64,000 nt of DNA from Anaerolineaceae bacterium (GTDB lineage: Bacteria > Chloroflexota > Anaerolineae > Anaerolineales > UBA11657), in contig BGOS01000027.1 of the NCBI GenBank assembly GCA_003569365.1, positions 124,001 through 188,000 of the forward strand, read 5' to 3'. The position numbers and the translations under genes were made by a program. Shown here in pieces: positions 9,275 through 18,212 of the stretch (the stretch's first letter is position 1; the number at the start of each line of letters is the position of its first letter). Under the pieces are notes generated by a model. It worked only from the letters and a program-made list of their open reading frames with translations, did not search any database and was not told where the DNA came from.

Positions 9275-10827
9275 GCGAACCAGTCGACTATCTTGTGCTG
9301 GGCAGTGGCCTGTCGGCGCTTTCCTTCTCCGCCCTGATGGCAAAGCAAGGCAAGTCCGTGAAAATTCTTGAGGCGCATGAGTTCTTTGGCGGATACGGGC
9401 ACACATTTTCCGCCGGCGACTATCAGTTCAACGCGCAGCTGCATTACGTCATCAGCTGCGGCGCGGGCGACATCGTGCACACCTTTCTCAAGAAACTGGG
9501 GCTTGCAGAGCAGGTGACCTTCAACCGGCTGAACGCGGATGGCTACGACCGGGTTTTTTGCGGCGATCAAAAGCTGTTCATCCCCTACGGCTATGACAAT
9601 TTGCGCCGCAATATGGAGGCAGTCTGCCCCGCAGCCAAGCCGCAGGTGCAGGCCTTCATCGACATTCTGGTGGACTTCAACAAGGCATCACAGGCGTTCC
9701 CGCGCCATTGGTCGCAGGCGCATGAAATTTTTGCGGAGCTCCCGAGCTATTTGCGCCTGTTCAAGTTCAGGTCGGCAACTTTGCAGCAGGTGTTTGATGC
9801 CTGCCAGCTGCCAAAACTTTTGCAAACGCTGGTTGCCGGGCAGCTGATTGACTACATGCTGCCGCCCAAAGACCTTTCATTTTTGGCGTGGGCTGCGCTC
9901 TTTAACGCTTACGGCAAGGGCGCCTATTACCCCACAAAACACTTTGGCTATGTGGTGGAGTCAATTGTCGATTCGATCCGCGCCAACAGCGGCGAGCTGG
10001 TTCCCAATCAGCGCGTGGTTGGCTTCATCACCGAACACTCCAGAGTGCTGGGTGTGCACACGCAAAGCGTGGACCCGGCCACCGGGATTTGCAGCGGCTC
10101 GCAGCAGGCGCATTACGGGCGCCAGGTCATTTGTAACTTTGATCCTAAAGCAGCGGCGCAGATGATCGGCATGCACAGGTTTTCGCCCCGGCTGCAGCGC
10201 CAGCTTGACTATGACTACTCGTATTCCAGTTTTGTGCTGTACGGGATTGTGAAGGACATTGACCTGGCGCAGTACGGTTTCGGCGACTGGAACATCTGGC
10301 ACTGCCAGCCGGACCACAACCAGGCATTTGCCGACATGCACGACAACGCTGACTATTCCAAGCCATACTTTGCCATGAACTGCCGATCGCTGCACACCAG
10401 CGACCGGAGCAATTGCCCGACCGATGGCGAGCAGGGCTTTCAGATTTGCACGGTCGCTAACTTTGGCTACTGGAGCGCGCTAAAGCTGCGCAGCATCAAG
10501 GCTTACAACCGCAAGAAGCTGGAGGTGTTGAATCATTTGCTGGACACTGTGGAGCAGCACTATGTGCCCGGCATTCGCAAGCACCTGGTGCTGAAGATGA
10601 CGGGCAGCCCGACCACCAACGAACGCTACGTGAACTCGCCCGCCGGCGGATCCTATGGCGTGAACCTTACGCCGCGCAACTTCTCTATCTTCCGCAAATT
10701 GACGGCGGACACTTCATTGCAGAATTTTCACTTTTGTTCGGCTGCGTCCGGCGTGGGCGGCTTTGGCGGCACAATCATGACCGGCGTGCAGTTGTACGAA
10801 TCGTTCACGAAAGACTACCTCGATTAA
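9271..10827 (+). CDS. Phytoene desaturase/carotenoid isomerase/retinol saturase-like FAD oxidoreductase
   Basis: YLVLGSGLSALSFSALMAKQGKSVKILEAHEFFGGYGHTF; overlaps the previous CDS by ATGA. Confidence 0.8.
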   Translation: MSEPVDYLVLGSGLSALSFSALMAKQGKSVKILEAHEFFGGYGHTFSAGDYQFNAQLHYVISCGAGDIVHTFLKKLGLAEQVTFNRLNADGYDRVFCGDQKLFIPYGYDNLRRNMEAVCPAAKPQVQAFIDILVDFNKASQAFPRHWSQAHEIFAELPSYLRLFKFRSATLQQVFDACQLPKLLQTLVAGQLIDYMLPPKDLSFLAWAALFNAYGKGAYYPTKHFGYVVESIVDSIRANSGELVPNQRVVGFITEHSRVLGVHTQSVDPATGICSGSQQAHYGRQVICNFDPKAAAQMIGMHRFSPRLQRQLDYDYSYSSFVLYGIVKDIDLAQYGFGDWNIWHCQPDHNQAFADMHDNADYSKPYFAMNCRSLHTSDRSNCPTDGEQGFQICTVANFGYWSALKLRSIKAYNRKKLEVLNHLLDTVEQHYVPGIRKHLVLKMTGSPTTNERYVNSPAGGSYGVNLTPRNFSIFRKLTADTSLQNFHFCSAASGVGGFGGTIMTGVQLYESFTKDYLD

Positions 10828-10952
10828 ATTGTGCGCCGCCATGGGCGCGGCTGCGGGCCGGTCAGAAAGGCGCCGGGCATTGCGCTGGCAAGCGCTTGAG
10901 TTATGTGCGGCGCAAAATATAAGCAGCGCTGGCGGCGCCGAAGTTCAGCAGC

Positions 10953-12050
10953 CTACGCCAGCATCAAACCGGACTTTTGGGAAAATGACCGGACGCAGGC
11001 AGCGCGCTGCGGCGCGGTCAGGTGCGCGGACGCCAGCGCGTGCTTTGTAAACTGCACAAGTTCCTGCTCGCCCCAGTCGTACAAATCGAACACGGCCTTG
11101 AAGTTATCGGCCAGGTCTTTGCGGAAGAGGGCCGGGTCGTCGGAGTTGATCGACACGCAAACTCCGGCGCGCAGCAGCTCATCCAGGCGCAGATCTTCCA
11201 GCGCGCTGATAAACCCCGCCTGCAGATTGGAGAGTGGATTTGACTCAAGCGCCACGCCATGCTGCTTGAGCAGCGCTATCAATTGCGGGTCTGCACCCAC
11301 CGGAATGCCATGCCCGATGCGGGTTGCGCCCAAAACGGTCACCGCTGTGCGCACGTTTTGTGCGCGCTGGGCGCCCATCTCCCCGGCATGTGGCAAGCGC
11401 CCCAGCGCTGAGCCAAGCGTCAGCGCAAACGCCGCCGCGTAGAGTTCGGGCGCAAATGCAAACTCGTCGCATGCCAGCCCAAGCCCGGCAATGCGGCTGC
11501 TGGAGTGCTGCAGCGCTGCGCCGGCAAGCGCAAGGCCGGCCGGGTCGCGCGCATCCTCGGGTTTTTGGCCGGCCGCTGCTTCGCGCTGAATGGCAAGGAT
11601 GAGTTTGCTCTCCACACCGCAGGCCTGCCAGCCGGAACGCATGCCGCGCAGCGCGCTGTCGATTACCGTGTTGTAGTCAAGCCCGGCGCGCGTGTGGTAC
11701 GCCGGCGCCATGGTCCACTCCACGTACCAGATGTTTTGGGCAGCGCAGTCTTGCGTGCAGGCATGGAATACTTCCGCTATGCCGTCCGGAGTTTGCATGA
11801 GCGAGAGCACAAAATCAAAGCGCGCGAGCAAGTCCGGGATGGAATCTGTGGCGCGGATCTGGTAGAAGGCATCGAAGGCCGCGGCGTCTGCAATGGAAAT
11901 GCTGCGGCCATCGCGCAGTGTGACGGCCGTAACGCCGTGCTGCAGCGCCAGGCGCTGCACAACCGCCAGCGGCACCGAGCCATCAATGTGGCGGTGCAGC
12001 TCCGCTTTGGGAAAGGATTGAAAATCTGACAGGCTGAGCGGCATGCCCAC
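10953..12050 (-). CDS. add: Adenosine deaminase family protein
   Basis: FPKAELHRHIDGSV; HAGE; RIGHGIPV; LESNPLSNLQ; SINSDDPALF. Confidence 0.93.
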   Translation of the reverse strand: MGMPLSLSDFQSFPKAELHRHIDGSVPLAVVQRLALQHGVTAVTLRDGRSISIADAAAFDAFYQIRATDSIPDLLARFDFVLSLMQTPDGIAEVFHACTQDCAAQNIWYVEWTMAPAYHTRAGLDYNTVIDSALRGMRSGWQACGVESKLILAIQREAAAGQKPEDARDPAGLALAGAALQHSSSRIAGLGLACDEFAFAPELYAAAFALTLGSALGRLPHAGEMGAQRAQNVRTAVTVLGATRIGHGIPVGADPQLIALLKQHGVALESNPLSNLQAGFISALEDLRLDELLRAGVCVSINSDDPALFRKDLADNFKAVFDLYDWGEQELVQFTKHALASAHLTAPQRAACVRSFSQKSGLMLA

Positions 12051-12237
12051 GCTTCTCCGGCGCGAGTGATACTAGAATATAACAATAAATGCGCAGCCCG
12101 GATTTGATTCAAGTGGTGCGCCGGCTGCAGAAAGCTTTCTGCCGGCTAAACCTGGCTGCGGGTAACTTGCTGCTGCGGCTGGGTGGCTGCTGTGGCTGGT
12201 GTCATGCCCGGGCCCTCGGGCCGGTAGCAGCCTTGCA

Positions 12238-12615
12238 ATGGGGATGATCTATCACATCCTGGCGCGCAGTGCGGTGCAAGCGGCCCGCGAGTGCGGCGAG
12301 TACCGCGCCGCGAGCCTTGCCACTGAAGGCTTCATGCACTGTTCGCAACTGCAGCAGGTGCTGCCGGTGGCAAATGCGTTTTACGCCGGCCAGAGCGGGC
12401 TGGCGCTGCTGGTGATTGACCCGGCGCGGCTGCACGCAGAACTGCGCTACGAGGCGCCGGTGCATCCGCATGCAGCCGATGCTGCGCCTGCAGACCATGA
12501 GCTGTTTCCACATCTTTACGGCGCACTGAACTTTGACGCGGTGGTGGGCGTGCTGGATCTGAACGCAGCTGCGAATGGAAAGTTTGCGCTGCCGCTTGAG
12601 CTTGCAAACAAGTAA
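12238..12615 (+). CDS. DUF952-like protein
   Basis: IYHILARSAVQAA...ATEGFMHCSQLQQVLPVANAFYAG...FPHLYGALNFDAVVGV. Confidence 0.8.
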   Translation: MGMIYHILARSAVQAARECGEYRAASLATEGFMHCSQLQQVLPVANAFYAGQSGLALLVIDPARLHAELRYEAPVHPHAADAAPADHELFPHLYGALNFDAVVGVLDLNAAANGKFALPLELANK

Positions 12616-12761
12616 GCCAACCGCTGCCCGCATCTCTGGCAGATGCTAGCGGCCGCTGCTTGCGCCGCCAGGGCGGAATGCGCCCGTGAAATACTGAAAC
12701 TGAATTGAAAGCTGCAAAGCCAGCGCTTGCACTTTCTGGGCGCTAGGGGTTGGGTTTGGGG

Positions 12762-13769
12762 TCAGGCTGCGGCCGGCATGCCGGCAAAAATTTCGGCAGT
12801 GATCTCGTAGGAGCGCAGGCGCTCGGAATGCGCAAATATTTGCGAGGCAATCATCAGTTCATCGGCGCCGGTGTGCGCAATGAATGCCTGCAGGCTGGCG
12901 CGCACTGTGTCCGCGGATCCGATGGCGGTGCAAGAAAGCACGCTGTCCAGCATGGCGCGCTCTGGTGCGCCCAGCTGCTGCGCGTAGCCGGGCAGTGGCG
13001 CGGGCAGCTGCGCCGGGCGGCCGCTGCGGTAGTTTACAAACGCCTGCTGCATGCTGGTGGCGCACAGCGCTGCGGCCGCATCGGTTTCGGCGGCAAACAC
13101 ATTGAAGCCCAGCATTACATGCGGCTTGGCCAGGTACTGCGAGGGCTGGAAGCCGGCGCGATAGATGGCGATTGCCTGCAGCATGTGCTGCGGTGCAAAG
13201 TGGGATGCGAAGGCGTACGGCAGGCCCAGCGCGGCCGCCAGCTGCGCGCCAAACAAGCTTGAGCCCAGAATCCAAACCGGCACTTGCAGGCCCTGGCCGG
13301 GAACCGCATGCACCGGGTTTTCGGATGCGGGTGAAAAGTAGTCCAGCAATTCCAGTACATCATCCGGGAATGCGTCCGCGTCTGAGGCCAGGTTGCGGCG
13401 CAGGGCGCGCGCTGTGGCGTAGTCCGAGCCGGGCGCGCGCCCCAGGCCGAGGTCGATGCGGTTGGGATAGAGCGATGCGAGCGTGCCGAACTGCTCGGCA
13501 ATCACCAGCGGCGAATGGTTGGGCAGCATGATGCCGCCGGCGCCCACGCGGATGGTGCTGGTGCCGCCCGCCACATGCCCGATGAGTATGGATGTGGCGG
13601 CACTTGCGATGCCGGGCATGCCGTGATGTTCGGCCAGCCAGTAGCGCTGGTAGCCCCAGCGCTCGGCGTGGCGCGCCAGATCAAGCGTGTTGCAGTAGGA
13701 TTGCGCAGCGCTGCCGCCCTGCACAATGGGGGCCAGATCAAGAACCGAGTATGGAAACAGGCTGCGCAT
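12762..13769 (-). CDS. LLM-class (luciferase-like) flavin-dependent oxidoreductase
   Basis: [61 protein letters not shown]. Confidence 0.92.
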   Translation of the reverse strand: MRSLFPYSVLDLAPIVQGGSAAQSYCNTLDLARHAERWGYQRYWLAEHHGMPGIASAATSILIGHVAGGTSTIRVGAGGIMLPNHSPLVIAEQFGTLASLYPNRIDLGLGRAPGSDYATARALRRNLASDADAFPDDVLELLDYFSPASENPVHAVPGQGLQVPVWILGSSLFGAQLAAALGLPYAFASHFAPQHMLQAIAIYRAGFQPSQYLAKPHVMLGFNVFAAETDAAAALCATSMQQAFVNYRSGRPAQLPAPLPGYAQQLGAPERAMLDSVLSCTAIGSADTVRASLQAFIAHTGADELMIASQIFAHSERLRSYEITAEIFAGMPAAA

Positions 13770-14094
13770 CGTTACCTAGTATAGGCGCCGGATGGTGATC
13801 AGGGTGCAGTTGGTGCGCGCGCGGCGCTTTGCCGCACAGCGCTGGCGCAAAACCTGAGGCGCAAAGCCCGCCAGCCAGCGGGCTGGCAGCCGCGTTTGCG
13901 GGCCGCAGAGCCGCGCGGTTTGCGCATGGGCGCAAGCATCAGTATCCGCGCTGCACTGAATGGTAAAGCTGGCGCGGCCTCTGCTGCGGGGTGGCGCTGT
14001 GGGCGGCAGCGCCAGCCGTTACACTTGGCGTATGGCTACGCTGGCACCCTTTCCAAGCAGCGCAGAAATTCGGTGTGCAGCCAAGGGCGGCTCA

Positions 14095-14180
14095 TATCTA
14101 CCTGTCTATAGGAGCTCCCCTATACCTATACCTATATCTATTTATATCTATAGGTAGATAGATCTCTAGGGATTGACCAA
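14095..14180. repeat. AT-rich nested inverted/direct repeat block (CCTATA/TATAGG, TCTA)
   Basis: ctataggagctcccctatacctatacctatatctatttatatctataggtagatagatctctaggg; sharp compositional break in a GC-rich region. Confidence 0.6.
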
Positions 14181-14205
14181 ACTGTAAAAAGTTTTTCAAA
14201 AACGC

Positions 14206-14235
14206 TTGACAATCGGCATCGCGAACGGCTATATT
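14206..14235 (+). promoter_or_regulatory. Sigma70-type promoter with AT-rich upstream element
   Basis: TTGACA (14206-14211), 18-bp spacer, TATATT (14230-14235); preceded by gtaaaaagtttttcaaaaa. Confidence 0.7.
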
Positions 14236-14241
14236 CTCATG

Positions 14242-14356
14242 GTCTATCTGCGTTGGAATTTTGGTCATGCCATAGCAACGGTCACAAGCGTACCAGTGGC
14301 CACTTGCGCAACGCCGTGCTTAGGAAATTGAAACTGGGCACGGCGTTTTGGTTTAA
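14242..14356 (+). ncRNA. Candidate ~115-nt small RNA (or leaderless 30-aa ORF transcript)
   Basis: Bounded by the promoter at 14206-14235 and the terminator at 14310-14354; no ORF of normal size between them. Confidence 0.5.
14310..14354 (+). terminator. Intrinsic terminator
   Basis: 10-bp stem AACGCCGTGC/GCACGGCGTT followed by TTTGGTTT. Confidence 0.7.
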
Positions 14357-14546
14357 GGCTGCGTAACAATCCGCTGGCGCAGAATTTCCCTGCTTGAACT
14401 GCGGCTGCGCTGGTTTGACCAGCGGCGCCGGGGCTGCTACAGTGCCGCAGCCATGTGCGCACAAACCAACTGGCGCCGCAGTGCCAGCTTGTAAACCTCT
14501 GGCCGCCAACTAATCAACCAGCATGCACCCAGCCATCTCCGCCACA

Positions 14547-14627
14547 ATGCGAAACGGATTTCTTGCTGTGGTTGCGCTGGTGCTGCTGGCCGGCTCTTTG
14601 GCGCGCAGCTTCTTGCGCCGGCGCTGA
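14547..14627 (+). CDS. Possible 26-aa single-TM/signal-like microprotein
   Basis: ATG at 14547 reads MRNGFLAVVALVLLAGSLARSFLRRR*; too short for the ORF track. Confidence 0.2.
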   Translation: MRNGFLAVVALVLLAGSLARSFLRRR

Positions 14628-14958
14628 GGCTCACGCTGTGGCTGCGGGCAGCTTGTGCTGCTCTGGCGCAGCCCGCAAGCCGGCTGCTGCCGGCGCCCGC
14701 AACCGGCACATTCCGCAACTACCCGGTGCCCAGCCCGGCGCCGCTGCGCTGAATGGCAATCCCTGCATAAATATTTTCGTGATACCTGATCTAGATCAAT
14801 CCGTACTTGCACGCACCCAAACGATAGACAGCGGTTTATAGTGGACCGCAACGGCTGAGCCGAAAGATGATTAGTACGGCGCTTGACAGTTTGCGGTCTG
14901 CCGTGGAGTACAATTTATGATGTCCAGCAGTCTCCATTCTTTCTTGCAAGGGCGAACA

Positions 14959-16014
14959 ATGAATAAAAACTTGGTGAGTTCTGGATTGTGCTGCGCGTTG
15001 TTGCTGGCTGGCTGTGCAGCGCCGGCGGCTTCGGTGCCATTGGCTGCGCCCACTCAAGTGGCAGTTGTGGAGCCATCGCCCACCGCGCAGCCCACGGCTG
15101 TGATTGTGCCAGCCACGCCTACCGCTGTGGTTGTGCCGGCCACGCCAACCACGCTGCCGCCAACTGATGTGCCCACGGCCGTTGTAGAGCCAACTGCCAC
15201 CACCGCCGCTGCGAATTGCCCGCCGCCGCCGGGACCCGGCAAGAAGCCACCGCCAGGCGGCAAGCCGCCGGCCGGGTGCCCAGCGCCCCCGGACGCAGCT
15301 GCAGCCGGTGCTGGCACTTCCTCCTCTAGCTCCGGGTCCGGCACTTCCAGTAGTGGCGCGGCTGCCACCACCACCACGGGTACTACAGCGCCCGCCGTGG
15401 CAACATCCGCTACCACCACCACCACCACCACCACCACGGCTGCTAAATCCTATGGCACGGTGACCGGCGACTGGCGCTACATTTCGGGCAGCGGAATTCC
15501 CGCGCATACCTATGCGGATCCCAGAGGCGAGGTGCAGGGCCAGAGCTTCACCTTCAGCCTGCCCGCAAATCCGGTGAAGGGCGGGAGTGCAATCAGCCTG
15601 CCCACACGCAATCCGAACCTGATCGGGACGAGCATCTACGGCATCCCGATTTTCAGCAGTGTGAACGCTGAAGGGGCCGACATCTATACTGCGGGCGAGA
15701 AGTTTGACCGCTGCTACGGCCACCCGAACAATAATGGCTGGTACCACTATCATGTTTTTGGCAGCTGCGTCACCAACAGCAACTCCGCGCTGTGGGCCTA
15801 TGCGCTGGACGGGTTCCCGATTTACGGACCAACCGACAGCGGCAGTTCGTCAGAGCCGGCGGACCTCGATGCGTGTCGCGGTCACGAGCACGGCGGCCTG
15901 GGCTACCACTATCACACCAAGAATCCCAGCCGCACGGACGGCAACTATGTAATTGCGTGTTTCATGGGATCGCAGCTGGGTTCGTGGGTGAATGGAACCA
16001 CATCCGGCCCGTAA
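14959..16014 (+). CDS. YHYH-domain lipoprotein with Pro/Thr/Ser-rich linker
   Basis: Lipobox LLLAGCAAP; NGWYHYHVFGSC and LGYHYHTKNP motifs; T9 run encoded by an ACC microsatellite. Confidence 0.85.
   Translation: MNKNLVSSGLCCALLLAGCAAPAASVPLAAPTQVAVVEPSPTAQPTAVIVPATPTAVVVPATPTTLPPTDVPTAVVEPTATTAAANCPPPPGPGKKPPPGGKPPAGCPAPPDAAAAGAGTSSSSSGSGTSSSGAAATTTTGTTAPAVATSATTTTTTTTTAAKSYGTVTGDWRYISGSGIPAHTYADPRGEVQGQSFTFSLPANPVKGGSAISLPTRNPNLIGTSIYGIPIFSSVNAEGADIYTAGEKFDRCYGHPNNNGWYHYHVFGSCVTNSNSALWAYALDGFPIYGPTDSGSSSEPADLDACRGHEHGGLGYHYHTKNPSRTDGNYVIACFMGSQLGSWVNGTTSGP
15412..15438 (+). repeat. (ACC)8-ACG trinucleotide microsatellite within the YHYH lipoprotein CDS
   Basis: accaccaccaccaccaccaccaccacg, encodes Thr9. 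Confidence 0.9.
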
Positions 16015-16187
16015 GCAGCGCGGCGCCTTAGCTGCGGCTGCGGTGCGGGCAGCTGCCCGGATGGCAACTGCGCCAGCTTCCAAGCCAGCAGCTGCCATCC
16101 TGCCAGCCGCTCGCAGTCGGCGCGGTGCCGGCAATGCCGGGCAGTGCCATCACAGCCACAGCCCGCAAAATATTCAGTGAGGACCTG

Positions 16188-16655
16188 ATGAAACCAGACC
16201 CTTCAGTTTTGCCCGGTCTTGTGGAAGCGCTGGAAGGCATCAAAGTGCTGCGTGCCGGCGCTTCAGATCACCAGCGCGGCTGGAACGGCATCCAATACCA
16301 GCAGGGCCTCTCCGGCCGCAACTGCGGCGCACAAAGCCTGTCGGTAAATATGGCCACCGTGCCGCCCGGCGCCATTGCATACGCGCACATCCATGCCGGC
16401 TTTGAGGTGATGCTGTTCATCGTTGCGGGCCGGGTGCGCCATGACTTTGGCCCGGACCTGATGCACTCCGTCATTAACGAGGCCGGCGACTTTATCTACA
16501 TCGAGCCGGGCGTGCCGCACGAGGTGATCAACATTGGAGATGGGCCGCTGACCGCGTTTGTGGCGCGCTCCACAGCAGATGAGTGGGACAAGATCGCGGA
16601 CTATCCGTCCAAGCACCGCCCGGCTGCGCCGACGCCGGCAGCGCGCCTGCAGTAA
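16188..16655 (+). CDS. Cupin-domain protein
   Basis: VPPGAIAYAHIHAGFEVMLFIVAGRVRHDFG...NEAGDFIYIEPGVPHEVINIGDGPLTAFVAR. Confidence 0.9.
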   Translation: MKPDPSVLPGLVEALEGIKVLRAGASDHQRGWNGIQYQQGLSGRNCGAQSLSVNMATVPPGAIAYAHIHAGFEVMLFIVAGRVRHDFGPDLMHSVINEAGDFIYIEPGVPHEVINIGDGPLTAFVARSTADEWDKIADYPSKHRPAAPTPAARLQ

Positions 16656-16725
16656 CAAGGCATTGCGGCCGGCTGCGGGCCGCAGCCTGGTTGGCAGCGC
16701 TAGCGGCCGCTGCGCAGCTTGCCAC

Positions 16726-16763
16726 TGCGCAAATACATGCCAAAAATGGCGGGTATTTGCGCA
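16726..16763. repeat. Perfect-armed inverted repeat with nested inner hairpin
   Basis: TGCGCAAATAC-at-GCCA-aaaa-TGGC-gg-GTATTTGCGCA: 11-bp perfect outer arms, 4-bp inner arms. Confidence 0.85.
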
Positions 16764-16767
16764 ATGC

Positions 16768-16796
16768 TTGACCACGCGCGCGCGCGCTGGTATCAT
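16768..16796 (+). promoter_or_regulatory. Promoter with (CG)n spacer
   Basis: TTGACC (16768-16773), 17-bp spacer acgcgcgcgcgcgctgg, TATCAT (16791-16796). Confidence 0.6.
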
Positions 16797-16805
16797 CCAA
16801 AAATC

Positions 16806-17057
16806 ATGGCGTCAAAAGATCAACTTATCAGGCAGCGCCGTGAACTTGAACAGCAGGTGCGCCAAATTGCGCGCTTGCAGCAGCTGCTGCGCGAAGAACT
16901 TTGGCAACTAGCTGGCCAGCGCAGTGTGCTGGCGGCCGAACACCCGCGCCATATCGGCCAGCTGGCCCAGAACAACCTGGACATCGACCATCTGTTGTCG
17001 CAAATTCAACAGCTAAAGGTCGTAGACGCCAAGTGCGCGGCGCAGCTCGCGCGCTAG
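16806..17057 (+). CDS. Small Gln/Leu/Arg-rich coiled-coil protein (83 aa)
   Basis: MASKDQLIRQRRELEQQVRQIARLQQLLREELWQLAGQRSVLAAEH...; heptad-like spacing; promoter just upstream. Confidence 0.6.
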   Translation: MASKDQLIRQRRELEQQVRQIARLQQLLREELWQLAGQRSVLAAEHPRHIGQLAQNNLDIDHLLSQIQQLKVVDAKCAAQLAR

Positions 17058-17169
17058 CATTCCGCCGCCCCAACCCGCCCCAACCCGCGCTAAGTTTCGC
17101 GCGGTTGTTTCGCCTGCACTGCATCACTGTGCTGAATGTTTTGTAATTTACCCCAAGGAGATTTATACA

Positions 17170-17958
17170 ATGCTTGACGGACTGCTCAACCTGCCGCCGT
17201 GGGCCATTTTCACGGTCAGTACGCTGCCATTCATACTTTTGTGCATGCTGATTGTGCCGCTGGTGGTGCGCAAGCGCATTGATGTGGGTGCCGGCGGCCT
17301 GGAAATGCTCAACCCGCTGCTCAACTTTCTATGCTATGCCTTCACGCTGCTGCTGGCTTTTGTGATGATCAACGTGTGGTCGGAGCAGGTTGCCAAGATG
17401 GAGACATTTGGCAATGAAATTTTATTTATTGAAGAATCGGTTATAGCAGTCAAGATTATGGATGCTGAGGCGCTGGGTGCTTATAAGCAGCATGTGGTGG
17501 AATATTTGGACATGGTGGAGCTGTATGAACTGGAGCAAAAACCGCCGGTGGGTGGCGCGCCGCAGGTGAATGAGAAGTTTGACGAGCTGGAAGCGATGGT
17601 GAATGCGGAAGAAGCCAAGATGGCGGAGCGGCCGGAAGAGGCTGGCGAGGCGGCAGTATTTTTTGATGAGACCGAGGCTTTCTTCAATGCGCGCGAAGAG
17701 CGCGTGAACCACGCACCACTGGAGCTGGATGGAATATTTGCGGGCATCCTGCTTGTGCTGGGGCTGCTAACCGTGCTGTGTGTGCTGCTAATGCCGGCTA
17801 CTTCTGCGCCGTGGTTAAAGTACGCACAATCGCTGAGTGTGGCCGTGCCGGTGGGCCTGATGCTGGGCCTGATACTGTATGTGGCCTCCAATAGTTTTAC
17901 GGCGCTGCCGGAAGAGCACCAGCTGGCGCGCATAGAGGCAGTGATTGCGGCTGAATAG
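17170..17958 (+). CDS. Predicted 4-TM membrane protein, DUF4239/bestrophin-like topology (copy A)
   Basis: Two N-terminal TM segments, acidic soluble insert, two C-terminal TM segments; strong RBS aaggag. Family name tentative. Confidence 0.65.
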   Translation: MLDGLLNLPPWAIFTVSTLPFILLCMLIVPLVVRKRIDVGAGGLEMLNPLLNFLCYAFTLLLAFVMINVWSEQVAKMETFGNEILFIEESVIAVKIMDAEALGAYKQHVVEYLDMVELYELEQKPPVGGAPQVNEKFDELEAMVNAEEAKMAERPEEAGEAAVFFDETEAFFNAREERVNHAPLELDGIFAGILLVLGLLTVLCVLLMPATSAPWLKYAQSLSVAVPVGLMLGLILYVASNSFTALPEEHQLARIEAVIAAE

Positions 17959-18212
17959 GCGCATTCCCGTCATACGGGGTGGCGGACAGCAGCGTTTTCT
18001 GCACCGGCACCCCTGCAGCTCTTGGCTGCGGAATAAGTCCGGCCACACGGTGCTGGTCTAATACACTGACACCTTGTACAAAAACCCCGGGCTTATAAAA
18101 AACAAATAGAGTCTGCAAGTCATGTGGGTAATATCTTTGAAGTGCCCGGCCATTGGAATGCCGGATAGACACTGCTGAAAACTAAATCGGACACTCAGGG
18201 AGGCTTTCTAAA

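Noticed and set aside
13845-13935. GC-rich intergenic with GCCAGCC/GGCTGGC and gcgcaaa/tttgcgc inverted repeats as a mobile (MITE-like) element
   Set aside because: No second copy recognised in the window and no target-site duplication visible
14455-14841. 128-aa ORF downstream of the sRNA candidate
   Set aside because: Cys/Trp/Pro-rich composition unlike other proteins here, no RBS; unlikely coding
12640-16715. Dispersed repeat suggested by gctagcggccgctgc at ~12647 and ~16698
   Set aside because: Only a 15-bp match in GC-rich intergenics; no extended homology by eye, likely chance
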